Shown here: positions 63,146 to 64,000 of the stretch, one piece after another
Position numbering within the stretch: position 1 is the first letter of the stretch
Layout of the letters: the number at the start of each line of letters is the position of its first letter
Assembly: GCF_949628265.1 (NCBI RefSeq)
Contig: NC_088787.1
Span: 16,234,501 to 16,298,500 of the forward strand
DNA length: 64,000 nt
Direction: 5' to 3'
Origin: Cloeon dipterum
Lineage: Eukaryota > Arthropoda > Insecta > Ephemeroptera > Baetidae
Translations under genes and position numbers: made by a program
The notes under the pieces: model-generated
Databases searched by the model: none
What the model was told of the DNA's origin: nothing
Seen by the model: the letters and a program-made list of their open reading frames with translations, nothing else

Positions 63146-63450
63146 TTTTTTTTTTTTTTTTTTTTTGCTCTTTTTATCCCTGTTCTCTTGGACCGGGAAG
63201 GGCGCGCACTGCACTAGCACAAATGCTGAAACCGGTGTCCCAATAACACCGCGAACGGATAACATGGGTGCACCAGGCCGCACAGGGACCCAGCCCACTG
63301 AAGGGTCACTTGCCTCCGCACCGAGGACGGCATTGAAACGCTAGACATTCGTCCCGTGAAGCCAAATCACGCATGCTGGAAAAATGCAAACCAGCAAGTA
63401 GCGAGCCGGCGCCGGTGCGCCTCCCAACCCGTTGAGCTATTTGAGCATTT
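63146..63450 (-). mobile_element. SINE-like tRNA-derived retroposon with poly(A) tail
   Basis: A GC-rich island of about 285 bp in AT-rich surroundings, ending on the minus strand in a run of 21 A (T run at 63146-63166). Near its 5' end, on the minus strand, TAGCTCAACGG fits the RNA polymerase III A box (TRGYNNARNNG). About 85 bp further, GGGACGAATGTC is a weak B-box match. No ORF is present. I could not find a clear target-site duplication, so the 5' limit is approximate. Confidence 0.6.
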
Positions 63451-64000
63451 CATCGAGTCACGTGAAACGTGAAGTTCATGATAATTTATGGGAGGGCAAA
63501 AATACGATAAATAAATTTCACAAAAGCTTCAGAAAAGTGATGTGATAAAATCTGCTTTGAAGAGAACATAAATTTATTATTTTCGATATCTTGTGCTCTC
63601 TAAAGTATGGTTCGCAGGGAAACATATGGGATATTATTATAATCTTTATTGACTTGTGGAGAGTTAAAGCCGCACGGTCTTCATATTCTATTACTGAAAA
63701 CCTAAAATATATTTAAAAAAAATGGAAAAACTCTTTCTCATTGATTTTATAATTTTAAATAAAATCTCTATTAAACACCAAAGGTGTACAACAGACAAAG
63801 ACAGAATAAGGATGTGTCAAATTGTCCTTTACGCATTCTATGAAATAGGAGAAGTTGATTGGTATATCACAGAAATTGCACTCACAGTCCTCACTCGCGC
63901 AGGACTAATAGTTCACTTTTTTACAGATTAAATAGTAAAAATCTTTGATAAAATAAAATTAACATCTTAAAAAAACGAAAAAAAGTCGTACACCGACGGA
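63451..64000. other. AT-rich right edge of the window
   Basis: I see nothing supportable here. A 69-codon open frame at 63722-63931 has no homology I recognise and no splice context. Confidence 0.4.

Overview
The window is nuclear DNA from an arthropod, most likely an insect. Genes are split by many short GT-AG introns, mostly 45-120 bp. All products are conserved eukaryotic proteins, and one belongs to the DIP/lachesin group of neuronal immunoglobulin proteins typical of arthropods. The presence of PARN argues against Drosophila. The species cannot be named from the sequence. No bacterial genes, operons or CRISPR arrays are seen.

Layout: (1) 51-1565 (-) is a small secreted protein with a degenerate GTPase-like fold. 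(2) 6821-11686 (+) holds the last four exons of a DIP/lachesin-like GPI-anchored Ig protein; its 5' exons were not found and probably lie left of the window, so gene 1 would be nested in its intron. (3) 13886-28521 (+) is TRRAP/Nipped-A in 28 exons (about 3,807 aa). (4) 28744-29313 (-) is RSL24D1/Rlp24. (5) 29833-33304 (+) is TBCK. (6) 33429-35379 (-) is an unrecognised four-exon gene. (7) 37028-50165 (-) is an axonemal inner-arm dynein heavy chain of the DNAH7/DNAH12 type, 41 exons traced. (8) 51245-53877 (-) is ariadne-1. (9) 54473-57953 (+) is PARN. (10) 58405-59150 (+) is pyroglutamyl-peptidase I. (11) 59243-60019 (-) is BCCIP. The rest, 60020-64000, has no confident gene but carries a tRNA-derived SINE-like insertion with a poly(A) tail.

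The genes do not form one pathway. Several pairs share control space. RSL24D1/TBCK and ari-1/PARN are head-to-head. TRRAP/RSL24D1, TBCK/gene 6 and PGPEP1/BCCIP are tail-to-tail, two of them with polyadenylation signals close enough for overlapping 3' ends.

The most unusual structure is a 602-bp insertion in a TRRAP intron (20246-20847). A 16-bp target-site duplication flanks it and copies the end of the exon together with its splice donor. The insert contains two long inverted arms, and between them, on the minus strand, a complete type I hammerhead ribozyme core (20413-20456). This looks like a Penelope-like or retrozyme-like retroelement in an inverted-arm configuration. Other points are two GC-AG introns (PARN and TRRAP), a perfect 31-bp inverted repeat just upstream of PARN exon 2, and a dynein heavy chain whose N-terminal tail appears about 400 residues short.
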